Positions 1 to 23,880 of a stretch of 64,000 nucleotides of DNA are shown here, piece after piece. The position numbers were made by a program, and so were the translations under genes. The notes below the pieces were generated by a model, which was not told where the DNA came from, did not search any database, and worked only from the letters and a program-made list of their open reading frames with translations. Position 1 is the stretch's first letter. Every line of letters begins with the position of its first letter. Origin of the DNA: Trematomus loennbergii (lineage: Eukaryota; Chordata; Actinopteri; Perciformes; Nototheniidae); assembly GCA_012861695.1 (NCBI GenBank), contig JAAOOA010000524.1:1495001-1559000 (forward strand), read 5' to 3'.

Positions 1-56
1 GGGAGAGGAGGGGGTTAGAGAGAGATATACAATGTTGTCTAATTGATCATTTTTCT

Positions 57-871
57 TTAACCCTTAGATGCATAAGTGGGTCTTTTTTGACCCGGTGAGG
101 TGGTTTTCTTGAAGTATCTTTGTAATTACATGTTTTTATCATTTCATATTCCAGCTATTCCTCAAAAAACATGTTTTGGATATCATGCCATTCACATTTT
201 AAATTTACATTTTAAGGAATTGTAGTTTTTGTATCTCTACCCCAAGCTTCCATAAGTGGGTCAAACATTTCCTATGGCATCCTATGGGAACCTTTGATTC
301 TTATCACCTGTTGCTGTCAGGAATACATTCACTGTAGACCACACAGACTACATCACAAGTGACACCTCTCAGGAAGATTATTTTACACAGCAAGATCTGA
401 TACCTGTCAGTATTATAATAATAATAATAATACATTATATTTTTATAGGGCTTTTCAAGGACTCAAAATCGCTTTACAATATAAGGGAAGGTTAGGGTGG
501 GGGGGGTATAGGACTATCAAACTTGATCAACCGGCATGGAATGATGGGGGGTGGGCTATGAGTAGACAAGAGATGAGTTTTGAAAAGGGACTGGAATACT
601 GTGAGGGTCTCAGAATAGCGGAGATCTTGGCATCCATATGTTCAAAACGTTTTTTTTCAAAATGTAAAAAAAATGTCTAAAATGATAGAGTGAAAAATTT
701 AATATAAATATTTCTAGTGTGAACCAAAATATAATACTAAATATTATAAAAGTGATTTTTCTTAACCAAAATGACAAAAATGGCATAAAAACACATTATT
801 CTAATACGGGTCCTTTTTGACCCACTTGTGGAAGAGTGTAGGGTCCAGCCACTCGTGCATCTAAGGGTTAA
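57..871. mobile_element. TTAA-flanked piggyBac-like non-autonomous element
   Basis: Both ends have inverted CCCTTAGATGCA / TGCATCTAAGGG repeats directly next to TTAA (57-60 and 868-871). Subterminal copies of GGGTC(N)TTTTTGACCC follow on both sides. TTAA duplication plus a CCC start is the piggyBac pattern. The body (61-867, 807 bp) has no transposase and contains a nested retroposon tail at about 410-610. Confidence 0.8.
410..612 (+). repeat. short retroposon-like fragment inside the piggyBac element
   Basis: Begins at an (ATA)n run and contains TAGGGCTTTTCAAGGACTC and AAAATCGCTTTACAATATAA, a motif widespread in fish LINE/SINE tails, followed by a G-run. Family not named. Confidence 0.45.
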
Positions 872-1305
872 ACTATTTGACTCAAATTATTATCTTTGTC
901 AATCGAGTACTGCGGCAAAACTCTTGTATCTGTGTTTACAGGACACGGAGAAGCTGAACTAACATTTGTGGCACATATTATATTACAATTAATTTAGCTG
1001 ACACCGTTGGACATATCTACGGGAGCCAAGTATGTTGCCCAAGGACAGTGTAACACTTTGACAGCAGGGCCTGAGGATCAAACCACTAACCCACTAACCC
1101 TCTGACCATTTCCCCCCCCCCCCCCCCCAATGAGCCACATAACAAAATAAATGTAAGAACAGTTCACAGGCTTCCTAGTCTTGTCATAATTCAGTAAACA
1201 CATTTCTTCTTGCTGCAAGCACAATTTGAAGAGTTAGGGACCCCAATTCCTCAAAAAGTGTAATATTTTGTGTTCCCGAGGTTGATCATAGGTGAATAGA
1301 TGTTA

Positions 1306-15191
<13,886 letters not shown>

Positions 15192-15240
15192 TGGCACCTC
15201 TCTCCTGAAGGGACATACCCTTTCTAGACACTACCATTCA

Positions 15241-17032
15241 CTGCAACAAAAGGAAAAATAAACCAGATAAGAAAACGAAAAACAGAATGTATTATATCAA
15301 CACTTTCCAACCACCACAGGGTCGTCCGTGGTTTGGAATGGGTTGCTGGGCGGTAGGTAACGGCTGATGGGGTGTTCGAAACCATCACGCTCACCTTAGT
15401 CTGTTTGAGGTGATCAGGGGAACAACTGTCTCATCAGTTTTCGTAAGATTGTACATCAAAGGAAACTCCCACCAGAAAACCCCTGACAAATCCCATTACT
15501 GACATGACCTATCAGCTGGGGGCAAAAACAGGCTGCCAAAACCAGACAGTTGTTAAAAAAAAAAAAGTGGGCTAAGGTTTAGACAGCAAATAATTATCGC
15601 TAAGTGAAGTAGAATTTTAAAATCTAAAATAAATTATTGAATCAATAATATGCTTTCTTGAAAGAAATAAAAACATGACTCAAGTAATATCCACTCAGTT
15701 CACTTCATGTTTCCAGCAGTCTTATATTTCTCATGTCTGCAAAAAGTGACCTTTAAATATCAACTCTTACTGTCTGTATCACATTATAATTATTGGTTTA
15801 GAAAACAGCAGTTAATACAGAAGATTAGCAGTTTGCATCATGCTGTTAATAGTTGAGCCTATTCTACAAGGCTATCACTAAGTGTCCTACTAACCCACTC
15901 AACTTGTTTTGTTTTTTTAATATATTTGTATGTTAAGACTGTTGACAGGAGGAACAACTGGAATACATTCACCCAATAATCCTCTTCAGAATATCCCCTT
16001 AAGTTATAAATACAACCCAAGATGTTTTTGAGTAATAATGAGCAATGTAACAGACAAATCAAATACCATTATGCAGAAATGAGATCAAACAGAACACACA
16101 AAAAGATAATTAAATGGCCATTATATTACATAAACCTGACCAAAAAAGCTTCTTGTTGGGGTTAGGTGTTGGTATAATTTTAGTCAAGAGTGTAAAATAA
16201 TACGAATTTAACATATTAAGCATTATATATGAATAATTAAACAAGTAAATTACTCACTGGATTGATTTGTTTTGAACACAAACACTCAGTAGGGAGATGT
16301 TATCAATTGATACACAGAGGCTCTTAATCACAACCTAAAACACTTTTTTCCATCCAGAAAACAATGATTACAATTTAGTTGAGGTTTAAATCATGATATC
16401 CTTGATAATAAAATACGCCACACTTGGCAAGCTCACAGGGCCATTTTAGGCCTGCTCTGACAGTGCATCCTAGTCTTTGTTTATTCTGACAACTGGTGCA
16501 CCACACTCGCATATAATGTGATTAGTTAAGCGCATCAGATGATCGGCAGCTTGAAACACTCGCCTGTACAAAGTTTCTAACACTACATCACTAAACAAGC
16601 ACGACCGTGTCCATTTGTTTTCCCATGATTTACAGAGGCCTTTATTTCTGACGTAGTTCTCTACCACCAGCAGCAGCAACTAGCATGTTTAGCCACTCAT
16701 ATCCTAGCGAGTCCTATACATTTTGACAGTAACTTCGTCACATCTATATATAAAAAACACACATCTCAGTCGCAAAATGTTGAATATCACGACAAAGACA
16801 GCCGAAAGGGTAGAAAGCGCATACCAGAGACTGGTCAGTAAAAGTTAGGCTAGCTAATGTAGCTGTGGTTACATGGAAATGCGTAGTTGGCGTACCGGTG
16901 TGTCAACCTCTTTAGCCCCATAAGTAAACGCACTGCTAAACCCAAACAGCTACCCTGTCTGCGTCTTCTTGTTGTTGTATGAAATGGCGACGGACAAATC
17001 CCTTAAAGTGGCAAATAACGATAACACTCACC
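15241..17032 (-). other. trip12 5' intron
   Basis: AT-rich sequence without recognisable coding or clear mobile elements. Confidence 0.5.
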
Positions 17033-17110
17033 TAGGATTAGCTCTATATCGAAAATGGCAGCATCGGCTAGACCGTCTTTCCCAATGTAATTCAGCTAGC
17101 AGCCGGCTAC
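17033..17110 (-). other. trip12: candidate trip12 5' UTR exon / promoter-proximal region
   Basis: On the minus strand a consensus donor (CCTAG|GTGAGT, exon end 17032) follows a stretch containing GCTGCCATTTTCG, a YY1-like motif often found at vertebrate transcription starts. The start-codon exon at 15240 has an acceptor, so at least one untranslated exon must lie upstream; this is the best candidate. A second consensus donor (CAGGAG|GTGAGC) is at about 17233. Exact ends cannot be set without transcripts. Confidence 0.35.
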
Positions 17111-17394
17111 GGAGTAAACCAGCCTAAGCTAACTTGGTATTCAGACTGCCATGACACACACTGATCTGTGTTTGGCTGAGGATCAAGTTAAATGGAGAAA
17201 AAAGCAATACATTTTTCGCAAGCAAGTTGGCTCACCTCCTGTACTGTTTGATGAGATGATCAAGTCAAAATCACACAACTGTCAAGTCGAAAGGTAACCA
17301 GGGAAATAAAATATCAGAATCTATAATGTTTTCTAAGCTGACTGAAGGCCAATGACAATCAACAACAAAGACACAATACATCTGTTGTGCAATA

Positions 17395-17862
17395 ATTACA
17401 CCAGTTAAAATGATACTACTGGCTTGTTTGTTTAGCAATACCCTGTAATGTCACACTGTGCAACATATACATACATATTAGTAATTATAGTATGTACTAC
17501 CCTCATCAGCTACCTCATTACTTTCTACTTGATTTTTTATAATGCTACTAATTACCTCTTTATACTTAATTATTATTTGATCTTAAATGTTTAATATGTG
17601 TGCATGGCACTTAATTAAACATTGTTTTTTAGTTTATATCTTTGGTGTAAAGATGTACATTTCCCCTCTGTTTGACCAACATTGGTCTTGCCACTTAATC
17701 TTGCACTATTTTTTATTGTTTTTTTATCAATGTATTTGTTTTATGTCATATATATTAATGTTGCATTGTTGGAGCAGCCCAGGGAAACACATTTGAATTG
17801 CCATAATCCCACTGTAGCTACTGTGCATATGACAATAAAGCCTTTGAATCTAATAAAGGGAT
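17395..17862 (+). repeat. LINE-type 3' tail
   Basis: AT-rich stretch that ends with ATGACAATAAAGCCTTTGAA, a typical 3' end of fish CR1/L2/Rex-type LINEs. No reverse transcriptase part is present. Confidence 0.45.
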
Positions 17863-18004
17863 TCTGATTCACTACAGCGCATGCTAGCGTGTTAGCTATT
17901 TTTAGCCAGACAAAAACAAGTTCTATAACATTCTCACTGTCAAACGTGTCAACAAAGTAGAGTCTTCCTTATGTAGGTAAAAGGGGTAAAAACGAACAAT
18001 ATAT

Positions 18005-18127
18005 TTAGCCAAGTATCTTGACAAGAATAACAAGAACCGATGCTACGTGTTAGCAAGCTAATGCTAGCTTAGCCAAGTATCTTGACGAGAATAACAAGTA
18101 GCGATGCTAACTGCTAGCTTAGCCAAA
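18005..18127. repeat. tandem duplication of ~60 bp
   Basis: Two units beginning TTAGCCAAGTATCTTGAC (18005 and 18069), followed in both by GAATAACAAG and GATGCTA, differing by a few bases and a short indel. Confidence 0.8.
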
Positions 18128-18535
18128 AAAGATTGTCTCGTCAATGACTCGCAAACAGTAGGCTGACAAAAATAAACACGCGACTGTTAGCTAGACACAC
18201 TATTGCTAATAATTGGTATTAGTTTGGCTAATGTTAGCTGTCCAGTTGACAAAAAAAACACTGACCTTAACAAAACAGAATTACTGCGGGGCAGCAGTCA
18301 CGTATATGACGTTAAGCGTTGTCAAACCAAACAAGAGCGTTAAAGCTATCACCAGCTAACCTTAGCATGCAACGCTAATTAATATTAGCCTTGTTGTCGC
18401 TGGCTAACGTTTTGCCAGCTCGATAGGATGCTAATGGGATTTTTTTGACGAACAACAGCTTCGTTACAACTAACAGATTCAGCATTTTTGGGAACAATCT
18501 GGTCATATGTTCCTATTAAAATGCACAAGTTGTCT

Positions 18536-18567
18536 TAGCTAGCAGCTAGCATGTTAGCTGCTAGCTA
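18536..18567. repeat. perfect 13-bp hairpin
   Basis: TAGCTAGCAGCTA, 6-nt loop GCATGT, then TAGCTGCTAGCTA. Part of a TTAGC/GCTAGC-rich zone upstream of trip12 and fbxo36. Confidence 0.75.
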
Positions 18568-19365
18568 GCCAAAAAAAGAAATGGCCTCTGATACCTTTAG
18601 ACACAAAAAAACAGGAAAGCAGGAACGGTATTCGAGATATTTTCGCAACACTGAGTCATAATTCCTCCGATGTATTTCGATATTGAATAATCTCGAAGGT
18701 CCAAGAAACTGTTGGCTGAGATGTCACTGAACATGTCCACCCTTTTGTATAATGTTGTTACTATTTGTTCCAGTGTTGTAGTTGTAACAGACAGTGCACC
18801 AGCAGCTCCTCTTTTCTCTCTACTGCTAGTTTCACATCAGCTGAGGGGGCCTACAACTGCAATATACATCCGCGTGATTCATCCGCCAGGGACTACTTAA
18901 CGCTACTTCTGGGTTTAGCTAACAGCATCTTGTTTTGTTTTTTGACGCTAAGTGAACTGTGGGTTTTCCCCGATACAATTTAAAACATGGCACACAGGTT
19001 TCGATATAAAGACGCCAGTTATATGTGTCGTATACGTAAAGATAATGATTGCACCACTGAAGTCATTGGTAACATTAGCTTGTCACAAATATGAAGTATC
19101 AATCCGCTGGGTCGTGAACCCCCCCGTCCCCACACGTTATACAAACATAAAACAGTAATGTCTATGATGTTTTGCTACCTGTACGGTATTCTGTCTTGAG
19201 TTGTAAGTTGGTGGTGTTGCAATAAAAAAAGTATGATACAAATAATAAATATTATGCTCAACATAAGCTCTCATCAACAACATCAACGGTTTTCTTTGCA
19301 GTTGAGTACATTCTGATATTTTCAGTTGCTTTGCAGTTGTCATGGTTACAGATCTGCGTCCAAAA

Positions 19366-19461
19366 ATGGCGTCTTTGCTTGGGGATCATCTTTTTCAATT
19401 TAGTGATCAGGGTCCTCCTCCTTCAAAAGATTTCTTCCAACTCATTGTCTCCAGAAATGAG
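19366..19461 (+). CDS. fbxo36: fbxo36 coding exon 1
   Basis: 96 nt, 32 codons, ends phase 0 at GAG|GTTGAG. Contains GPPPSKDFFQL, the family signature near the N-terminus. Confidence 0.92.
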
Positions 19462-21548
19462 GTTGAGTATTTCAGTTTCTATATAATAACTTTATGGTTT
19501 GATAAAACCACTTTGTAGTTAAACTACAAAGCAAAGGCTAGCTTACATTTAATTTAGGCTACTAAATTAGTAAACGTTAGCTTGTTAGCTTTCAGTGGTG
19601 GAAAAAGTATTCAGATTCTTACTTGAGTAAAAGTACTAATACCACACTGTAAAATTACTCAATTTCAAGTTAAAGTACTGCATCGAGAATGGTGCTTAAG
19701 TTAAAGTATTTAAGTATGATTAGGAAAATGTAGCTACTTAAAATATGACTTGGCTTAAAACATATTTTAAAAGCAAATGCAGCACATTTTAACTTTTCAT
19801 TTAAATATTTTTTGAAGAAAATAGTTCTTAGCAGAATAAGTGTGAATACATTTTCTGTTAACCCACTCATGGTTTTGGTCACCTAAATATAATGGTGGAT
19901 GGTTTAATCAATACAAAATAATCAACATTTAAGTTGTTCCTAAGTCCATTTCTGAACAGATATGAGGAGCTGTGTGCTAACTGCTAACAGCTAACGGTTG
20001 ATGTTTTGGTTTTGTGGTTCAACGTCAGTGACGGCAGGCTGAGATCCTCCCTGCTGATTGGCTACCGCGAGATTTGACGCTCGAGTTGAAAAAATTGAAC
20101 TCAAGCGTTTGTCGCGGCATTCGCACCAACCGCTTCATGGGCGCCGTCGGAGCGAATTTGCGTCTGTCTGCATTGACTTTACATGTAATCGCGCCGCCCC
20201 CAAAAATCGCATCGCGTCCGGTGTGAACGCACCATAACGCAGCGTCCACACGGCGGCGTGCGTTGAAGCTAGCCGGTGGGCGTGTCTGAAACTCGAGTCA
20301 GTATCTGAATTTATAAAGTAGGCCTACCTATATATTTGCAAAAAAGTACAAATTGGCCTCCACATGAAGTAGAGTAGAAGAAGAAGAAGAATTGGGAGGG
20401 ATGAAACCCTCTTTAATGGTCACTCATGCAGAGCACACAGCACACACAGTGAAATGTGTTCTCTGCTTTTAACCCATCCTAGTGCAGGAGTCTAGTACTA
20501 GGAGCAGTGGGCAGCTACTGTTCAGCGCCCGGGGGTAGAGGCATAAAGTAGTATACAATTAGAATATGTTTGTTTATTTTTTGAAAAGTTGAAGAAAGAC
20601 TTTGTACCATTATTACAATTTCACCTCTTAAATTAAATTGAGTGAGGTAATCAGTGAATTGATGGCCAAATTATACAGGTTGACTTATTCAAGTTAAATA
20701 AACCTAACCTAACATAAGTATTCCTTGGCATTTATATGTACCATAAGCTCTTAGAATAAAGTAATAATGTCCTCACTCTGCCCGTACTGTTATTCAAACT
20801 TCAGGTAATATTGACATCTTGGACGATTTCTGTTCGAGTTGGTTGCAGGGGTGCTGCACCCAAACAGCAGAAGATATCCCATCATGATTTCCTACATCAG
20901 AAAATGCTACAGCGTAAGGATTCTTCATTAGAACATATGTCCAATCATTGCTGTATACACTTGTCTGCGACTGAACATATTTCCACTTCTTAAAAAAAAA
21001 ACAATACTTGTTTGTGCTCAGCATTTGCTTTAATGGAAATTCTCATTCTTCTCATCTGTAGGAGAAGTTAAAGCTCTTTTCGGGGATAGGATCCTTGAAC
21101 ACACAAAGTTACTTTGTCAAGGGAAGTTTGATTACCTGGAGCGCTTAACCGATGACATATTGCTCAAAATCCTGGCCAACCTAGAGCTGAAAGATACAAC
21201 ACAGCTGGCACAAGTTTCACAGAGATTCAGAGAGGTGAGAGCCTCTTAAAATTATACATTTACATATGACCCCTTGTGCTATTTTCCATTTCACTTTCCC
21301 TCTCTTCGATGTGTACCTTTGTTCCCATGTATATTTGTACACTGATAACCACACCTGTTAATCTGCATGTGTTTTATTATCTTTTGTGACCCTACCAGAT
21401 CTGCAACTCTGAGAAGTTCTGGGAGCAGACTGTGAGGAATGGCTGTGCTGACTTCACCAGGGACATGGAGGGCATAGTAGGTGCCATGGGCTGGAGGAAG
21501 ATGTTTTTTACCTTTTTCCACACCAGTGGCCGTAAGGGCCAGCAGTAA
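19366..21548 (+). CDS. fbxo36: fbxo36: F-box only protein 36 (4 coding exons, complete)
   Basis: Four exons (19366-19461, 20805-20913, 21062-21234, 21399-21548) join in phase to a 175-residue protein; human is recalled as 188. The N-terminus MASLLGDHLFQFSDQGPPPS is followed by KDFFQLIVSRNE, then TSWTISVR, then the F-box at about residues 92-135 (FDYLERLTDDILLKILANLE, QVSQRFRE). F-box proteins bind Skp1 and bring substrates to SCF (Skp1-Cullin1) ubiquitin ligases; the substrate of Fbxo36 is not known to me. The start was chosen for its match to the family N-terminus and the flanking YY1-like sequence. All phases are consistent and there is no frameshift. Confidence 0.93.
19590..19770. repeat. 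common fish DNA-element fragment
   Basis: CAGTGGTGGAAAAAGTATTC then CTTGAGTAAAAGTACTAATA, a stretch I recognise as widespread in teleost introns. Ends not defined; in fbxo36 intron 1. Confidence 0.45.
20025..20290. repeat. Harbinger-like MITE fragment
   Basis: GC-rich insert in AT-rich intron, with AAAAATCGCATCGCGTCCGG and GGTGTGAACGCACC, resembling ends of fish Harbinger MITEs. Ends are unclear. Confidence 0.4.
20385..20545 (-). repeat. tRNA-SINE, 3' part, minus strand
   Basis: Reverse complement matches the SINE at 34464-34797 (CTAGTACTAGACTCC / TCCTAGTACTAGGAGCAG core, CACTGTGTGTGCTG, ATTAAAGAGGG tail), lacking the tRNA head. Confidence 0.65.
20805..20913 (+). CDS. fbxo36: fbxo36 coding exon 2
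   Basis: 109 nt, phase 0 in and 1 out, encoding VILTSWTISVRVGCRGAAPK then QQKISHHDFLHQKMLQ. Acceptor ACTTCAG, donor GTAAGG. Matches the VIFRWWKISLR-like segment of mammalian FBXO36. Confidence 0.88.
21062..21234 (+). CDS. fbxo36: fbxo36 coding exon 3 (F-box)
   Basis: 173 nt encoding EVKALFGDRILEHTKLLCQG then most of the F-box (DYLERLTDDILLKILANLEL). Acceptor CTGTAG, donor GTGAGA. Confidence 0.94.
21399..21548 (+). CDS. fbxo36: fbxo36 coding exon 4 and stop
   Basis: 150 nt including the TAA at 21546-21548. Encodes ICNSEKFWEQTVRNGCADFT and then GWRKMFFTFFHTSGRKGQQ. Acceptor CCTACCAG. Confidence 0.93.
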   Translation: MCNSEKFWEQTVRNGCADFTRDMEGIVGAMGWRKMFFTFFHTSGRKGQQ

Positions 21549-21870
21549 AGCAATTGAACAGTTTATGACGGTTCTAAAACAACTGTAATACAAATGCTTT
21601 TACAGAGGATGATTAGTCAGTATTCATGTGGTATTTTGTGAAGCAATATTCAGTGTTATTTGTGAGTTTAAGTGAGTGTTCTTAAGATGACTGTCAGGTC
21701 GAATAAACTAAACATGTATGTAAAAAGAAAAAAGTATATTATGGGTACTTTGGATGACAACGACTGACACCGGTATTCAATGGATAAAAACATGTTACTT
21801 GAAAATTGTGTATGTTGCAAAGAGTTTAAATCTGGAATATTACTAGTAAATAAAAAGTAGAACATCGTGT
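21549..21870 (+). terminator. fbxo36: fbxo36 3' UTR with poly(A) signal
   Basis: The first canonical AATAAA downstream of the stop in an untranslated context is at 21849-21854, about 300 nt after the stop, so the transcript probably ends near 21870. Confidence 0.5.
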
Positions 21871-23479
21871 ATTACAACCTTATCCCATCATGTTTCCTGA
21901 GTCATAAACCTTATACAAAAATTAACTAACTAACTAATCCAAAAAGGCCTTTATATATACACTTTAGCAACCAGAGTCCTGCAGACAAACATTTAGTCAT
22001 CATATTGCCTACTTCCTGTTTACATTTGCAAGATAACGGTTGTTGCGCCCTCTGCTGAAACCCTCTGCGCTCAATGCTGTCTCTGCTTACAGCCAGCCTG
22101 GGTTTAACATGGTCTCTGTGCTTGTCATGTGTGCAGCCAGCAGAGGGAGCAACATGGCAATGAAAACTAGAGTCAGATGATGGGAGGAGGAAGATAAGCA
22201 AATAAACCCTTAGGTAACGTGTGCAAAACAAGTAATTCTGGTAACCATGTCCAGGCCTAAAGACCAGAACACACTTTTCTGGATTGCACAAACAGCTCTG
22301 TAGGGGCATCAGCTACACCGGTCCTACCTCAACTGAAACCTGTACAAGCCAACTACAGTAACCTAAGACTAAGGTATGCACTGCTTTTTTTTCTAACAGG
22401 TACCTTAGTGGACAACATATGGTACAATAAATGTTAGCAAGACAGACTTAAATACTGTCTTTGATTCTTATTGTCACTAAAGGATGACAAAAATAGAAAC
22501 ACAAGCATTAGTAATTGTCCGGTGTTAAGGGACGAGAACATTGTGTGGTTTTCCTGTGTTATTTTAAAACTCCCCTCAATATTAAATAGTCTTCCATCCA
22601 AATGATAGCTAGGTGTTGGAATGATCTGACATAACTGCGTACAGTCTCGACTGGTTGCCACTGTGGCCTATTATTAGCTACTGCACACTGGATACCGCCT
22701 TCTGAGCCGAGTCTGGTCTAGGAGGAAAAATATTCATTACGTAACAATAAAGGATCTGTCTCCCAGAGCCACTTCCTGAATGCCGTCGCAGCAACTAGGC
22801 CCCAAACCGAGGCAGAGCGGAAGCCTCATCCATTTGTTTGCTGGAGCGGTGTACAGCCGTTCTTTCCAGCTTATCCTTTGCCTCCACACACCCCTCCTTC
22901 ACAGCTCCTCTTTGTGGGTCAGGGATGCAGCGGGAGTGACGCAGCAGTGGCAGCAGCCCTCCAGAAGACAGCTCAACACAGTCCAATCAGGAAACCAGAA
23001 TACACAGACGGGAAGAGCGAGGATGATGAAGGTCTGATCTGGTTCCAAAGGGAGAACGGGAGCCGGGTAATAGTCACTGTCTTTTTCCTCCTAAACAAAC
23101 ACCAGAGAGACTTCCACAGAGACAAGACCTTCCACACAGAGACATCTTGGTATAGGCGACTCAAAGTGTGAGTGCGGGTAATGGCAGTCACATAAATGCT
23201 ACCAGGGATGAATGTCTTTCTATGCTAAGAGTGTCAATGCGTTGAGCATGAGGATGAGGCCTGCTCTTCCTCCCCGCTGATCGACGTCTCTACAGGCTGT
23301 AGCTTACGGAGCATCACAGGCCTGTATATCCTGACACAAACTAGCTGCGATGACAAGGGTGCTGCTTACAAAGTATTTCAAATGACCCACAAAACAGTTA
23401 TATTTCAGCTTTCAGTAATGGCCGTGATTTGATTCCAATTTGGAACGATTTCTCAGTTCTTTGAAAAAATAAAGCTTTA

Positions 23480-23880
23480 GTAATGGTTCTCAATCCCGTG
23501 GACCGTGTATGTTAGATGAACGCAAGTGCCTTTCAGTTTACATGCATTATTACGATTGTGTTAGTATTGTTTTATGTTAGAAAGACTACATGAAAACCAT
23601 TAAATTAACAAAGCTTAATTAACATAGCTTGAATAAGGTTCTCAATCCCGTCAACCCTAGATTATGGAACATATTTAGGATGGCCCAGGCAGTTCAAAAT
23701 ACAATGGCTGAATAGTCCACCATATGTAGGAGTTAAAAATCATTTAAAAAGCCTTTATTTCCTTGGCTTAATGCAGATGAACTTCAGCTTACATTAATTA
23801 TTGGACAAGTATAAGTAGTACATAGCGTACAGGCGATGTTAGGGGATTGTTTTATGTTAGAAAGACCACTAGGTTGTTGA
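23480..23880. repeat. diverged direct duplication
   Basis: TGGTTCTCAATCCCGT / AGGTTCTCAATCCCGT (23483, 23637) and TTGTTTTATGTTAGAAAGAC (about 23567, 23848) recur in the same order, each followed by related sequence. Confidence 0.5.

Larger units (their letters stand above)
17111..19365. promoter_or_regulatory. trip12/fbxo36 head-to-head intergenic region
   Basis: The region lies between the minus-strand trip12 5' side and the plus-strand fbxo36 start codon. In human I recall the two genes as divergent neighbours at 2q36, so a shared bidirectional promoter is likely. The fbxo36 start codon is embedded in CAAAAATGGCGTC (19361-19373), a YY1-like core at the ATG. The region also holds a LINE-type 3' tail, a 60-bp tandem duplication and several TTAGCTAGC-rich stretches. 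No clear TATA box is seen. Confidence 0.45.
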
